NCBI GenBank assembly: GCA_007119595.1
Contig: SKPJ01000461.1
Coordinates: 1 to 39,697, forward strand
DNA length: 39,697 nucleotides
Direction: 5' to 3'
Source of the DNA: Myxococcales bacterium
GTDB lineage: Bacteria > Myxococcota_A > Bradymonadia > Bradymonadales > Bradymonadaceae
Part shown: piece by piece, positions 9,792 through 19,707 of the stretch
Layout of the letters: each line of letters starts with the position of its first letter
Numbering within the stretch: position 1 is the first letter of the stretch
Made by a program: the position numbers and the translations under genes
The notes under the pieces: generated by a model
Database searches by the model: none
What the model saw: only the letters and a program-made list of their open reading frames with translations
Told to the model about the DNA's origin: nothing

Positions 9792-10095
9792 AGAAGTCTC
9801 GACGAAAATCAGATGATAACTGGGTGCCCAAAAACCGAGTGGCGCATCATAAGCAATCCCCGCCAGCCACACAAACGACAGGGCCTTGCCTCGATGTGAT
9901 CCAGCCCCCTCACCTTGTGGTCGGATGCAGTAATTTTGACCTGTTTGAGACCGGTACGGCTCGCATTCGCCGGGGGCGGTTGGCATACTGAGAGCCAACT
10001 CAGTCCACCGAGCCCGGGAGCGCGAAAACGCAGAGGCGCTGCCCGCACTCAATACTCAATTCGGCCGTGAGATGCCGGCCGGAGGATAGCTGTCG

Positions 10096-11559
10096 ATGTC
10101 GCGACTGTACCGGACAGTGCGATTTGTTCTTCGAGCGGCAGTGGGGGTGTATTTTTTCGATATCCGCGCCACCGGTTCGGAGAAGATTCCCGACGATGGG
10201 CCGCTGATCTTTGCCGCCAACCATCCCAACTCCATTATGGATACGGTCTTGCTCGGCGCTCAGACGGAGCGCCAGATCCGGTATATGGCGCGCAGCGGGT
10301 TATTTGATAACCCCATCGTCAGTGCCGTCTTCAACCACTTCGGAGTCATCCCGATCTACCGGGCCCAGGACCCGGGCGACACCGGTCAAAACGTCACCAG
10401 CTTCCAGCGCGCCTATGAGGCGTTAGAAGAGGGCGGATGCATCGGAATTTTTCCGGAGGGCAAGAATTCACCGGAGCGCATGGTGCGCAAGCTCAAGACC
10501 GGTACGGCCCGGATCGCCCTGGCCACCGAAGATCGAAATGACTTCTCGTTGGGGGTTCGAATTCAACCGGTGGGGCTGAATTTCGAAGACCGCGATCGCT
10601 TCTTGTCCAGTGTATTGATTCGATTCGGCGACCCCATCGACGTTCGCGAATACGCCGCCGACTACGGGGGTGCGCCCCGGGAAACGGCAAGGGAATTGAC
10701 GAATCGCATCGAAAATAAGATGCGCCGGCTGGCCACCCACATCGAAGACGAGCGCAACCACCAACTCGTCGGGGATATCCACGATATCTACGGCAGCAAG
10801 TTGAGCGTGGAATTTCTCGACGATCTCAATCTGGAACTCGACCTCTACCGCCGCACCGACCGGCAGGAGCGACTGGCCGACGACGGCACCAGAACTCCCC
10901 GGCCGCAACTCGAAGATCGTTTCGAGCGCGAGCAGCGCATCGCCGACGCCGTCGCCTACTACCAACGCACCGATCCGGGACTGGTGGCTCGGATTCGCAT
11001 GGATATCCGTCGATACCGCGACCACCTCAGCCAGTTGCAACTTCGCCACGGGTTGCTCGAAGACGGCCTCAGCGCCAACGGCCACCGCCGCGAGGCCCTC
11101 GCGATGACGGCCTACGCCGTCCTGCTCGGCCCGGTGGCGATCTATGGGCTGATCAATAATTTTGTTCCCGCCGCCATCGTTGGACAGGTGACCCGGCGCC
11201 AACCGGACGAGGCGAAGGTGGCGTTCGCCGGCTTTTTCACCGGCCTCATCGCGTTCCCACTCTTTTACGCGATGCAGTGCTGGGCGCTGTGGACGATGGC
11301 CGATCAGTCCCTGGTGGTGGTCCTCGCATATCTCATTTCCTTGCCCGTCACGGGTCTATTCTTTCTTCGCTGGTGGCGCCAGATATTGACCTATCGAGAA
11401 CGGATATTGTTTCGCACCTTCTTTCGCAGCGAGAAAAGTCTCATCGATGCCCTCGAGCGCGAGCGTCAGTCCCTCGTCGACAGGCTCGAAGACCTCAAAA
11501 AACACTATATCGAAACCCGGCGCACCGAGGCGAAGCGATCCCTTCAAGAAGCCCAATGA
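10096..11559 (+). CDS. Glycerol(-3-phosphate) acyltransferase-like protein (PlsC domain) with C-terminal TM helices
   Basis: AANHPNSIMDTVLL and IGIFPEGKNSPERM acyltransferase motifs; hydrophobic segments near the C-terminus. Confidence 0.85.
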   Translation: MSRLYRTVRFVLRAAVGVYFFDIRATGSEKIPDDGPLIFAANHPNSIMDTVLLGAQTERQIRYMARSGLFDNPIVSAVFNHFGVIPIYRAQDPGDTGQNVTSFQRAYEALEEGGCIGIFPEGKNSPERMVRKLKTGTARIALATEDRNDFSLGVRIQPVGLNFEDRDRFLSSVLIRFGDPIDVREYAADYGGAPRETARELTNRIENKMRRLATHIEDERNHQLVGDIHDIYGSKLSVEFLDDLNLELDLYRRTDRQERLADDGTRTPRPQLEDRFEREQRIADAVAYYQRTDPGLVARIRMDIRRYRDHLSQLQLRHGLLEDGLSANGHRREALAMTAYAVLLGPVAIYGLINNFVPAAIVGQVTRRQPDEAKVAFAGFFTGLIAFPLFYAMQCWALWTMADQSLVVVLAYLISLPVTGLFFLRWWRQILTYRERILFRTFFRSEKSLIDALERERQSLVDRLEDLKKHYIETRRTEAKRSLQEAQ

Positions 11560-11584
11560 TCATCGGCGACCTACGATGGCCAGG

Positions 11585-11887
11585 TCACTCTTCAACCCGT
11601 CTGTCGTCGCTACGGCCGTCCGTATTGAGAACCCAGGTGCAATTGCATCTCGAAAAGTTGCCCATCGCTTCGCAGGTCTCGCAATCTTCCACGTACGTCG
11701 CCCGGGAGCCACATCCCCTGACGCCGATTGTGCGGTCATCGATTTCGTGGACCTCCAATTGCTCGTCGGGGCAGTCGAAATCAAAGGCCGCCCGGTCGCG
11801 CAGTTGCTGATGCGTTGCCCCTGAAGAGCACGCGCTCAAGCCCAGGACGACAAGGCCCAGAAACATACTCAATAGAATTTTGCTCAT
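11585..11887 (-). CDS. Small predicted lipoprotein with DFDCPxxQLxV...GVRGCGxRATYV pattern
   Basis: Signal peptide, lipobox LGLSAC; the pattern resembles small lipoproteins common in Myxococcota (recalled, not searched). Confidence 0.78.
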   Translation of the reverse strand: MSKILLSMFLGLVVLGLSACSSGATHQQLRDRAAFDFDCPDEQLEVHEIDDRTIGVRGCGSRATYVEDCETCEAMGNFSRCNCTWVLNTDGRSDDRRVEE

Positions 11888-12159
11888 ATGACCAACCTTT
11901 AAATGACGAACCTTAAATAAAGCCTACTGCCCGTTTATTGTGCGGGATGCAATATACCGGACACATACCTCGTAGTAGAATCTCGTTCCGTTTGGGAAGT
12001 CGACCCCTCTCGAACGCAAGTGGACCCAACCAAACCAACCGAGGCATAAGGAACCCACAGGCCGCAATTCATTCACGTGTCACGGCCTCTATGGTACGTT
12101 ATCAGACCAACGGTTGAACCAATTGATTGCAGAGCCTCTTCTCTAAACGAGATCGGCCA

Positions 12160-13884
12160 ATGGCTGACCAAATTCTCCGAAGTGGCTATCTCATCGACGG
12201 TAAATACCGCCTCGAACGCCCGATCGGAAAGGGGGGATTCAGTACTGTTTATCAGGGGGTACACACCGCCATGGAGCGCACGGTGGCGATCAAGATCTTC
12301 GATCCCGACGATCCCGCACACTCCGATCCCACCGCTGCGGCGGAGCGGGCAGATCGTTTCGAGCGGGAAGCCCGCCTGGTCAGTCAGCTCCAACATCCCA
12401 ATACGGTGACCATTCATGACTTCGGCGTTGAAGACGACGGCAAGGCATATCTGGTCATGGAATTCATCGAGGGACGGACCCTGGGGCAACTCCTCAACCA
12501 GGATGGCCCCCTGGATCGAGAGAGAACGGTCACCATCGTCCACCAGATCCTGAGTAGCCTCGAGGAGGCTCACCACAGCGATATTCTCCACAGCGATCTA
12601 AAGCCGGCGAACATCATGATCGCCGAAAATTTCAAGCAAGAGGAGATCGTCAAAGTCCTCGACTTCGGAATCGCCCGCATGCTCCGTGAGCATCGATCCG
12701 AGGGGGACGCCGACGAACCCACATTTATGGGAACGCCGCGTTATGCGGCGCCGGAACAATTGCTGGTCGGAAAGCTGACATTGGCTACCGACGTCTACGG
12801 AGTGGGCGCCCTGATGTGGGCCTGCCTGCTCGGAAGACCCATGGTTCCGTCGGGAAGCATCCAGGATTATCTGCACCACGCCACCAGTACCCAACCCTGG
12901 AGGATACCGGCGGATGCCGGCGTCGACGCCGATCTGATCGACATCATCGAACGGGCCGTGCGAAAATCGCCTGCCGATCGCTACCGAGATGCCTCGGCAA
13001 TGCTGGAGGCCCTCAGGGCATGCTCGTTCGTCGACACACTCGAGCTCCCCGAGATTCAATCCAGCCCCTTTGATGGTACGGCCCCGCTGGTCGACCCCAA
13101 TGTCGTCGCCCCCGACGACGGAGAAAATCTCTTTCTCACTCCCGACGCCGATACGGGCAACGACAATCCACAGCCCTCTTCACCTGGTCGCGGCGAGCGC
13201 AAACACAAAAAAGAGCGCGCATCCTCGACGAGTACCGGTGATGAATCTGTCGTGAGTGTCTCTGAAGTGACGGAGCTGGAGCTCGACCTCGACGACTCCC
13301 CTCCCACCGGCCGGTTGGAACAGCGCACCTCACCACGTCGAGAAATATCTGAGGAGCCAAGTCGAATTCAACGCCTCTTGCGACCGGGGGCAGCGATGGT
13401 GGTCGCCATGATCGTCGCCGGTGGGCTGGCGATATTTTTCTCTTCCTCCGACGAGGCCTCCACGGATTCAAAGCGACCGCAAACCTCCGCAGATTCCGAG
13501 CAACTACAACACAGGGCAGAAGTCCTCGAAGAGCGCGCCGATGAGTCGCCCTACAGCGTCAATGGGATTCTAATGGCCATTCGCACTCAAGGTTGGCGAA
13601 TCGATCAATTTCGAGAACCCGTCGATTTACCTCAATACCGCTACCGACCGGTGACCGCTCATCAAGACGAGATCCGCCTCGATCTGACCCTCTACGAAGT
13701 CCGCCAGGACGACGCAAAGCGGGAACTCCAAAAAGGCATCTCCTTACCCGACCAACAGGTCATCTTCGACCACATCGTCGTTCGCATCCGACCCCGCGAC
13801 GCCAATGCCGACAGCGCCTCCATCGAGATGCGGAAATTTCTCGAGCAATTCCGCGACATGGTCTACGAAGAAGCCACCAACTGA
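12160..13884 (+). CDS. Transmembrane Ser/Thr protein kinase (Hanks-type, non-RD: HSDLKPAN)
   Basis: GKGGFSTVYQG, VAIKIF, HSDLKPANIMI, LDFGIARM, GTPRYAAPEQL; TM helix AAMVVAMIVAGGLAIFF and a C-terminal extracytoplasmic domain. Start MADQILRSGYLIDGKYRLERPIG. Confidence 0.93.
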   Translation: MADQILRSGYLIDGKYRLERPIGKGGFSTVYQGVHTAMERTVAIKIFDPDDPAHSDPTAAAERADRFEREARLVSQLQHPNTVTIHDFGVEDDGKAYLVMEFIEGRTLGQLLNQDGPLDRERTVTIVHQILSSLEEAHHSDILHSDLKPANIMIAENFKQEEIVKVLDFGIARMLREHRSEGDADEPTFMGTPRYAAPEQLLVGKLTLATDVYGVGALMWACLLGRPMVPSGSIQDYLHHATSTQPWRIPADAGVDADLIDIIERAVRKSPADRYRDASAMLEALRACSFVDTLELPEIQSSPFDGTAPLVDPNVVAPDDGENLFLTPDADTGNDNPQPSSPGRGERKHKKERASSTSTGDESVVSVSEVTELELDLDDSPPTGRLEQRTSPRREISEEPSRIQRLLRPGAAMVVAMIVAGGLAIFFSSSDEASTDSKRPQTSADSEQLQHRAEVLEERADESPYSVNGILMAIRTQGWRIDQFREPVDLPQYRYRPVTAHQDEIRLDLTLYEVRQDDAKRELQKGISLPDQQVIFDHIVVRIRPRDANADSASIEMRKFLEQFRDMVYEEATN

Positions 13885-14467
13885 CGATTCACCAATTCCT
13901 CGGTCACCATAATCCGGCACCTACTTCAGGGTACGCCCGCCGATCCATCGCGAATAGCGGTGTCGCCATCACCGGTCAGGTGCTCGACGGAGCCCTCCCT
14001 TGCCCTTCGCACGCCTCGACGCGCTCGGCTATCCTCAAATTAGGGGCCGAATCATGGGTCATTGTCTCCCTTGTGCCGCAGGGGAGCAGAGATTGAGGCG
14101 ATTTTCTGGTCGGACTTCTCACGACCACGGTCCAAGCACTGTGCGTGCCTTCGATTCGATCCGTGATCACATTTTCTCGTGTGCAATGCGCTACCAAACC
14201 GTCGATCTTCTGATGGGCGAATCTTCGAAAGTATAGGGGGCTTGTTCAAAAACGCTCGATTTACATCTTGCAACTTTTCAGGGAGTGCTATATGGGTGTG
14301 CGCAGATGTAGGACAATGTGTTCCTATGCGGGATGGTTTTTGGGCCGACGGCCCCATTAGAGAGCTCATCTCAAGTGTCGCATTGACGTCGGCGAAGCAC
14401 CCGTTTCGACATGGGATTTTTGAAACTTTTTTACGGGGAATGCCCCCTGGTTACCGAAGAGGAGAAA

Positions 14468-16432
14468 ATGTTGCAAATTTCACGAATCGCTGCATTTCTG
14501 GTTGTTTTCCTATGTGCCATTCCGGCGCTCGCACAGAGCAACGTTTCCGAGGACGGCCGCTATATCGTCACCATGAGCGATACGAGCGCCGCAAAATCGG
14601 CGGTGCAGGCCGCCGGAGGGACTGTGGCGCTGGACCTTCCCAGCATCTCGGGAGCTGCCGTCTATCTTCCGGAGGAGTCTCTTCAGGGCATCGTCAACAA
14701 CCCCCACATCGTCTCCCTGGAGGTCGATCCCCGTCGACAGACGCAGAGTGAGCCCTCCTCAGATAGTCAGCACACGCCTTACGGAATCGAGATGGTGCAG
14801 GCCCTAAATGTCGATCCCGGTGTCGACGCTGATGAAGTCAGGGTGTGCATCGTCGACTCCGGCTATGATCTGGGCCACGAAAGCTTGCCCACCGAAGGCG
14901 TCACCGGTGACGCCAACGACGGAGACGACTGGAGCGACGACTGCGGAGGTCATGGCACCCATGTGACTGGTACCATCGCCGCGCTGGACAACGGTGTCGG
15001 TGTGGAGGGCGTCTACTCTCAGAGCGTAGATCTACACATCGTCAAGGTCTTCTCCGGCTCCAATTGCGGTTGGGTGTACGGCTCGGACCTGATCCGCGCC
15101 GTCGACGAATGCCAAGAGGCTGGCTCCAACGTCATCAATATGAGCCTCGGCGGCGCCGCTCCCAGCACGGAAGAACTTCAGGCATTTACCGACGCGAAAG
15201 CAGATGGAACTCTCACTATCGCCGCTGCGGGCAACGGTGGCTCCACCGACGAAGTATATCCCGCTTCCTACGAGTCCGTCGTCTCCGTGGCCGCCATTGA
15301 TGAAGACGAGAATCGAGCCAGCTGGTCCGAGCAAAATGACCAGGTTGAGCTGTCGGCCCCCGGAGTGGACGTGTGGTCCACCGTTCCCGAGGGAACGCTG
15401 GTGGGATGCAATCCTGCGGGCAACCGATGCTCCGGTACCGTCAACTACGCCGCCTGGAGTGGCACCTCCATGGCGGCGCCTCATGTCAGTGGCGTGGCCG
15501 CCCTGCTCTGGAGCCACAATCGGCTCTGGACGGCGAGCCAGATTCGCGAGGCCCTGCGTGAGAGCGCAAAAGATCTGAGCGACGGATGGAGCCCGCAGTA
15601 CGGCTACGGATTGGTGCAGGCCGAAGCGGCTCTGACCTATTTGCAGACCTACTATCCCGCCGAGCCGCTGGAGTGCCCCGAGAGCTGCGCCGACGGTGAG
15701 TATTGCGACGGAGAAGCAACGAATTTTGAGTGTGTCCCGGTACCGCCGGAGTGCCCCGAGAGCTGTGACGAGGGTGAGTACTGCGACGGAGAGGAGACGG
15801 ACTTCGAGTGTGTTTCTGAGCCGGAGCCGGTCTACGATGTCGAGATCGGTCCCTCTCATGACAGCGCCACCGGCGCGCCTGGTGATGCAGTGACCTACGA
15901 GTTTGGCGTCTGCAACACCGGCAATACGGATGACTCCTACGAGTTGTCCGCAGATGGTGGAGATTGGACGGCTGTTCTGGACTTCCCGGAGGAAGTGGCC
16001 ATCTCGGCAGGAGAGTGCGCCACCGTCGCCGTCATTCACCAGATTCCCACCGATGCCAGCCACGACTCCTCGGCGACCGGAAACCTGAGCGCTGTGAGCC
16101 TGAGCTCGCAGGAGAGCTCCGCGGCGGCAACCTTCACCACCACCGCCGACGACCCGCCGGAGCAGACCGACCCAGATGTGGACGCTTTCGAATTGGAGGT
16201 GGACGCCTTCCGTCACCGCGGCCGTCAACAGGCCGACCTGTACTGGAATCAGGGTGCTACCGACAGCGGTTCCGTGGATATCCTGCGCGACGGTTCGGTG
16301 ATCGAGTCGGGGGCTGCCGACAGTGGATACTACGGCTATAGCTCAAATATCACCGGTGGCGGCGCGGCCACCTTCCAGGTCTGCGAGTCCGCCACGGACC
16401 ACTGTTCCGAAATTGTCGATGTGGAGTTCTAA
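14468..16432 (+). CDS. Secreted S8 (subtilisin-like) serine peptidase with duplicated Cys-rich module and C-terminal beta domains
   Basis: Catalytic D (VCIVDSGYDLGH), H (GGHGTHVTGTIAA), N (AAAGNGG), S (SGTSMAAPHVSGVAALLW); I9-like propeptide; signal peptide MLQISRIAAFLVVFLCAIPALAQS. Confidence 0.95.
   Translation: MLQISRIAAFLVVFLCAIPALAQSNVSEDGRYIVTMSDTSAAKSAVQAAGGTVALDLPSISGAAVYLPEESLQGIVNNPHIVSLEVDPRRQTQSEPSSDSQHTPYGIEMVQALNVDPGVDADEVRVCIVDSGYDLGHESLPTEGVTGDANDGDDWSDDCGGHGTHVTGTIAALDNGVGVEGVYSQSVDLHIVKVFSGSNCGWVYGSDLIRAVDECQEAGSNVINMSLGGAAPSTEELQAFTDAKADGTLTIAAAGNGGSTDEVYPASYESVVSVAAIDEDENRASWSEQNDQVELSAPGVDVWSTVPEGTLVGCNPAGNRCSGTVNYAAWSGTSMAAPHVSGVAALLWSHNRLWTASQIREALRESAKDLSDGWSPQYGYGLVQAEAALTYLQTYYPAEPLECPESCADGEYCDGEATNFECVPVPPECPESCDEGEYCDGEETDFECVSEPEPVYDVEIGPSHDSATGAPGDAVTYEFGVCNTGNTDDSYELSADGGDWTAVLDFPEEVAISAGECATVAVIHQIPTDASHDSSATGNLSAVSLSSQESSAAATFTTTADDPPEQTDPDVDAFELEVDAFRHRGRQQADLYWNQGATDSGSVDILRDGSVIESGAADSGYYGYSSNITGGGAATFQVCESATDHCSEIVDVEF
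15671..15826 (+). repeat. Tandem 78-bp (26 aa) duplication of ECPESCxxGEYCDGExTxFECV module
   Basis: GAGTGCCCCGAGAGCTG at 15671 and again at 15749, in frame. Confidence 0.85.
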
Positions 16433-16448
16433 TCGAATAGAACAATAG

Positions 16449-16534
16449 ACCAACCACCAAACCGACCGAGGTATATACATCGGCCCGTCATTTCGGGCGA
16501 TTGGGTATGCCTCGGTCGGTTTCGTTCGGTTGGT
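16449..16534. terminator. Large nested inverted repeat downstream of the protease gene (putative terminator or structured RNA)
   Basis: ACCAACC...ACCGACCGAGG...GCCCG-TCATTT-CGGGC...CCTCGGTCGGT...GGTTGGT nested pairing, starting 17 bp after the stop codon. Confidence 0.6.
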
Positions 16535-16921
16535 TTCGTTATCCTCAAAGCCACCAACTGACCATTCACCCGTTCCTCCACCGGAAAATCAATGCGGGTG
16601 AACTCCATTTCGTCCGTGCGAATAGTGGTCGGATGCAGTGAAGATGACGGTTTGAGACCGAGGACTGTGCGACGAGGTGCCGGGAGCGTAGCGACCAAAT
16701 GGTCTTGGGCTGCGAAGCCGTCGAAACGAGACGATACCGTAGTATCATGGAGTACAGACGGCAAAGAGATCCCGGATTTCACCGAAACGTACGAGATTAA
16801 GAGGTTATGTGGCGGACGCCAGCAAAAGTGAGCCCGGCGGATCAAATCTTTTCATTATATTACGTCTGAACTGGGGTTCTCTCGGTTGCTCGGTAGATCA
16901 ACAGTGATACATATATTTCCC

Positions 16922-17302
16922 TCACTCCCAGCTTTTACCCGGCCGAAACCGCTTGGTGAAACCGTCGTCTTGGACAGTGCACATCAACTTCGGGTGGAAT
17001 TTGTACTTCGACCAGGTCTGGCCGATGACCTCTTCGTCGACGCAGACGAAGCGGCCCAGATACATCCCGTCCCGGTCTTCGGTGGAGTATTTCACGCCCC
17101 AGCAGCTCGGCAGTTGGGACAGCTCGTAGAGCACCTCCGCCAGCAGCGCTTTGTCGGTGGCCACGAAGCAGACCTTCTTCTTGGGATAGCTCTCCCTCGG
17201 GTCACCGGAGTCATCGAAGGCGTCGCCGAGGCGCTTCATGTAGACGCCCTCGAATTGCGGTTCGAAGTACTCTTCCAGCTCGTGCGTCGATTCATCGCTC
17301 AT
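16922..17302 (-). CDS. Hypothetical protein, 126 aa
   Basis: Complete ORF with acidic composition typical of this genome; no family recognised. Confidence 0.65.
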   Translation of the reverse strand: MSDESTHELEEYFEPQFEGVYMKRLGDAFDDSGDPRESYPKKKVCFVATDKALLAEVLYELSQLPSCWGVKYSTEDRDGMYLGRFVCVDEEVIGQTWSKYKFHPKLMCTVQDDGFTKRFRPGKSWE

Positions 17303-17502
17303 GCTCTGCTCCTCTGATAATCTGTCAATTCGGTGAGTTTATTGTGTCTTGCCGGTCATGTAGCTGACGAGGAAAGAGACGAGATTGGTAGGTTCCAAAA
17401 ACGCTTTGGAATAAGCGCTCAGCACGTTAGTGACGGCCGCTTGCGCCACACGATGCCACGGATGGCATCGCACCAGCCGATCCGTCATCTGGCTTTTTCA
17501 CT

Positions 17503-18168
17503 TCAAAACTCAATATGTACTTCCCTGTCCTCGCCGGGTTCGACCTCCACCTCTCGCGTGGCGTACACAGCGGGGCTGATCGCTCGGTTGTCGAGCTCGA
17601 TAATCCACGTTCCGGGCGGGACGTGGGGAAGCAGCACTTCCCCTGCCGAACAACTTGCCTGGACTACCTCGGTGGCGTCCGTCAGCTCTCCCCCGGGCTC
17701 GTCGGGGGGAAAGTAGCGGGTGACGTAGTAATTCATCACCGTATTCGGCGGACAATTGGCGCCGTCGGACATCGACCAGGTCACCAGAACCTCGGCAGGG
17801 CTGGGTCGAAGGGTGACGTCGATGGTGCGGTGGCTGGAGTGTCCGGCTCCAAAGCTCAGGGTTTGCGGAAGATTTCGGGCCCGAACGATCCCCTGGGAGT
17901 CGAGTCCCTCGGCGACAATTTCGTAAGTGGCCCCGTCGGGGTCGATCATGCCCAGGGTACCGCCATCCTTCGCGCAGTCGAACTCGGCATCTTCGTGATC
18001 GCCGCCGGGAGAACCCCATTGGATGCGCACCGTCTCGATTCCATAAGTAGCGCAATCGCCCTGTTCGAATTCCCAACTGACGCGCAGCTCGGCCTCGGGA
18101 TCGTCACCACAGCCTGCGAGACATAAAAGAACCAGGGCGAGAACGACTACTGGTGCAGTTCGCGACAT
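17503..18168 (-). CDS. Predicted lipoprotein, function unknown
   Basis: Start MSRTAPVVVLALVLLCLAGCGDD at 18168; clear lipobox; beta-rich body. Confidence 0.82.
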   Translation of the reverse strand: MSRTAPVVVLALVLLCLAGCGDDPEAELRVSWEFEQGDCATYGIETVRIQWGSPGGDHEDAEFDCAKDGGTLGMIDPDGATYEIVAEGLDSQGIVRARNLPQTLSFGAGHSSHRTIDVTLRPSPAEVLVTWSMSDGANCPPNTVMNYYVTRYFPPDEPGGELTDATEVVQASCSAGEVLLPHVPPGTWIIELDNRAISPAVYATREVEVEPGEDREVHIEF

Positions 18169-18246
18169 CACAACAATTCCTATTTGAATCCATCGGTGAG
18201 TGAAGAGGAGGAGTACAATTGGCCTCATGAGAGTATCGCAGCGGTA

Positions 18247-19707
18247 TCAACGCTTCCACTCCGGTTTGCAGATCTCCTCCACTACCTCCAGATCTTGCAG
18301 AGGCACGCGCTGATAGGTGCGATTCAATAAGGGGGATCCATTCGGCTGAAAGGCGAAAAACCGAACCGTGCCGTAGGGCCTGCCACCGTGGTCGGGTTTG
18401 ACGTCGACGCGCAGATGTTCCCGTCGCCCCGTGGCGAGGGGAGACTCCGGATCATCGCGATAAAAAAGGTAGTGGGCGTCGGTGAGCCAGAGTCTGATTT
18501 TTTTGTCCTCGATTATCCATATAATCGCTGCGGTGATGAATAGGACGAAGCCGCCCCAGATCGACCACCGGATCGCTGTATGCTCGAGATTCTCCGAGCC
18601 GATAATGGGCCAGAAAGAGCCGACAAAATCGGGGTGTGCCAGAAATACACCGGGATTGATGATGAGGAAGCCGGCGATCAGGATGGGGATTAAGCAAGAG
18701 CGAAGCCTGAAGGGGGGATCGACGGTCAGTACGACTCCGTCGTCTGCAGATTCGACGGTGACCGTTGATTTCATGGCGGCGGCGCGCTCTCGACGTTCCC
18801 GCTCGCGCTGCTCGCTTTTCTGCCTTCTCGCCGCCTCTCGGCGCTCCACCATCCGGGCCAGCGAGTCGGCATCGAGGAGACCGGATACGCTTCCCGATAC
18901 CGGAACCTCGGCGTGTAAAAATGCCAGCGCCGTCGAGGGGTCGGCGAAGCGATCGTCGGGATTTGGCTCGACGAGGCGATCGATGAACTCCATAAACTCC
19001 GCCGGCAGGTCGACGACATCGTGAAAGTCGATCTTCAATCCGTCGCGGCCCAATGACGTGGGGTCGATCCCGCTGGCCAGATGGATCAGAGTCATGCCCA
19101 GACCGAATAGGTCCGATGCCGGCGTGGCGACCCCGTGGAGCTGCTCCGGCGCCATATAGCCAAAGGTCCCGGCCACCGTGCTTCCCCCGTCGGCGCTCCG
19201 GGTGGCGGCATCCTGGACGGCGCCGAAGTCCACAAGATAGACCTCTTCTGTTTCATCTAGCAGCAGGTTCGCCGGCTTGATATCTCGATGCACTACGGGG
19301 GGGTTGAGAGATGCCAGATATTGCAAAATTTCCAGGGTCTGCTCGGCGATGGCCTCGACCTGTTGATCCGTAAACGTACCGTGATCGTCGAGGATGTCTT
19401 TTAAGGACCTTCCCGGCGCCAGGGACTGGATCAAAAAACCGGAGGCCTCGGCCTCTACGGGTACGAAGTCGATATACTCGGGGATTCGCTCATGGGAGAG
19501 TTGCTCCAGGGTGCGGGCCTCCCGCTCGAAGAGCTCCACGGCCTTCCAGTCGTCGACGAGCGACAGGTCGAGCTGCTTGATGGCCACCTCCCGTCCGCTG
19601 TGCTCGTCGACGGCAGCGTAGGTGGTACCGAATCCCCCTTTGCCCAATACCCGGGTCACCCGATAGCGCTCCAGGAGGAGAGCATCGTCGAGTTGTAACT
19701 CCAGCAT
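18247..19707 (-). CDS. Ser/Thr protein kinase (Hanks-type, RD) with two C-terminal TM helices
   Basis: GKGGFGTTYAA, VAIKQL, VHRDIKPANLLLD, VDFGAVQD, GTFGYMAPEQ; start MLELQLDDALLLERYRVTRVLG at 19707. Confidence 0.93.
   Translation of the reverse strand: MLELQLDDALLLERYRVTRVLGKGGFGTTYAAVDEHSGREVAIKQLDLSLVDDWKAVELFEREARTLEQLSHERIPEYIDFVPVEAEASGFLIQSLAPGRSLKDILDDHGTFTDQQVEAIAEQTLEILQYLASLNPPVVHRDIKPANLLLDETEEVYLVDFGAVQDAATRSADGGSTVAGTFGYMAPEQLHGVATPASDLFGLGMTLIHLASGIDPTSLGRDGLKIDFHDVVDLPAEFMEFIDRLVEPNPDDRFADPSTALAFLHAEVPVSGSVSGLLDADSLARMVERREAARRQKSEQRERERRERAAAMKSTVTVESADDGVVLTVDPPFRLRSCLIPILIAGFLIINPGVFLAHPDFVGSFWPIIGSENLEHTAIRWSIWGGFVLFITAAIIWIIEDKKIRLWLTDAHYLFYRDDPESPLATGRREHLRVDVKPDHGGRPYGTVRFFAFQPNGSPLLNRTYQRVPLQDLEVVEEICKPEWKR

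Noticed and set aside
15032-16228. 398-aa minus-strand ORF
   Set aside because: Lies entirely antisense to the clear S8 protease; composition is the mirror of high-GC coding sequence and no family is recognisable.
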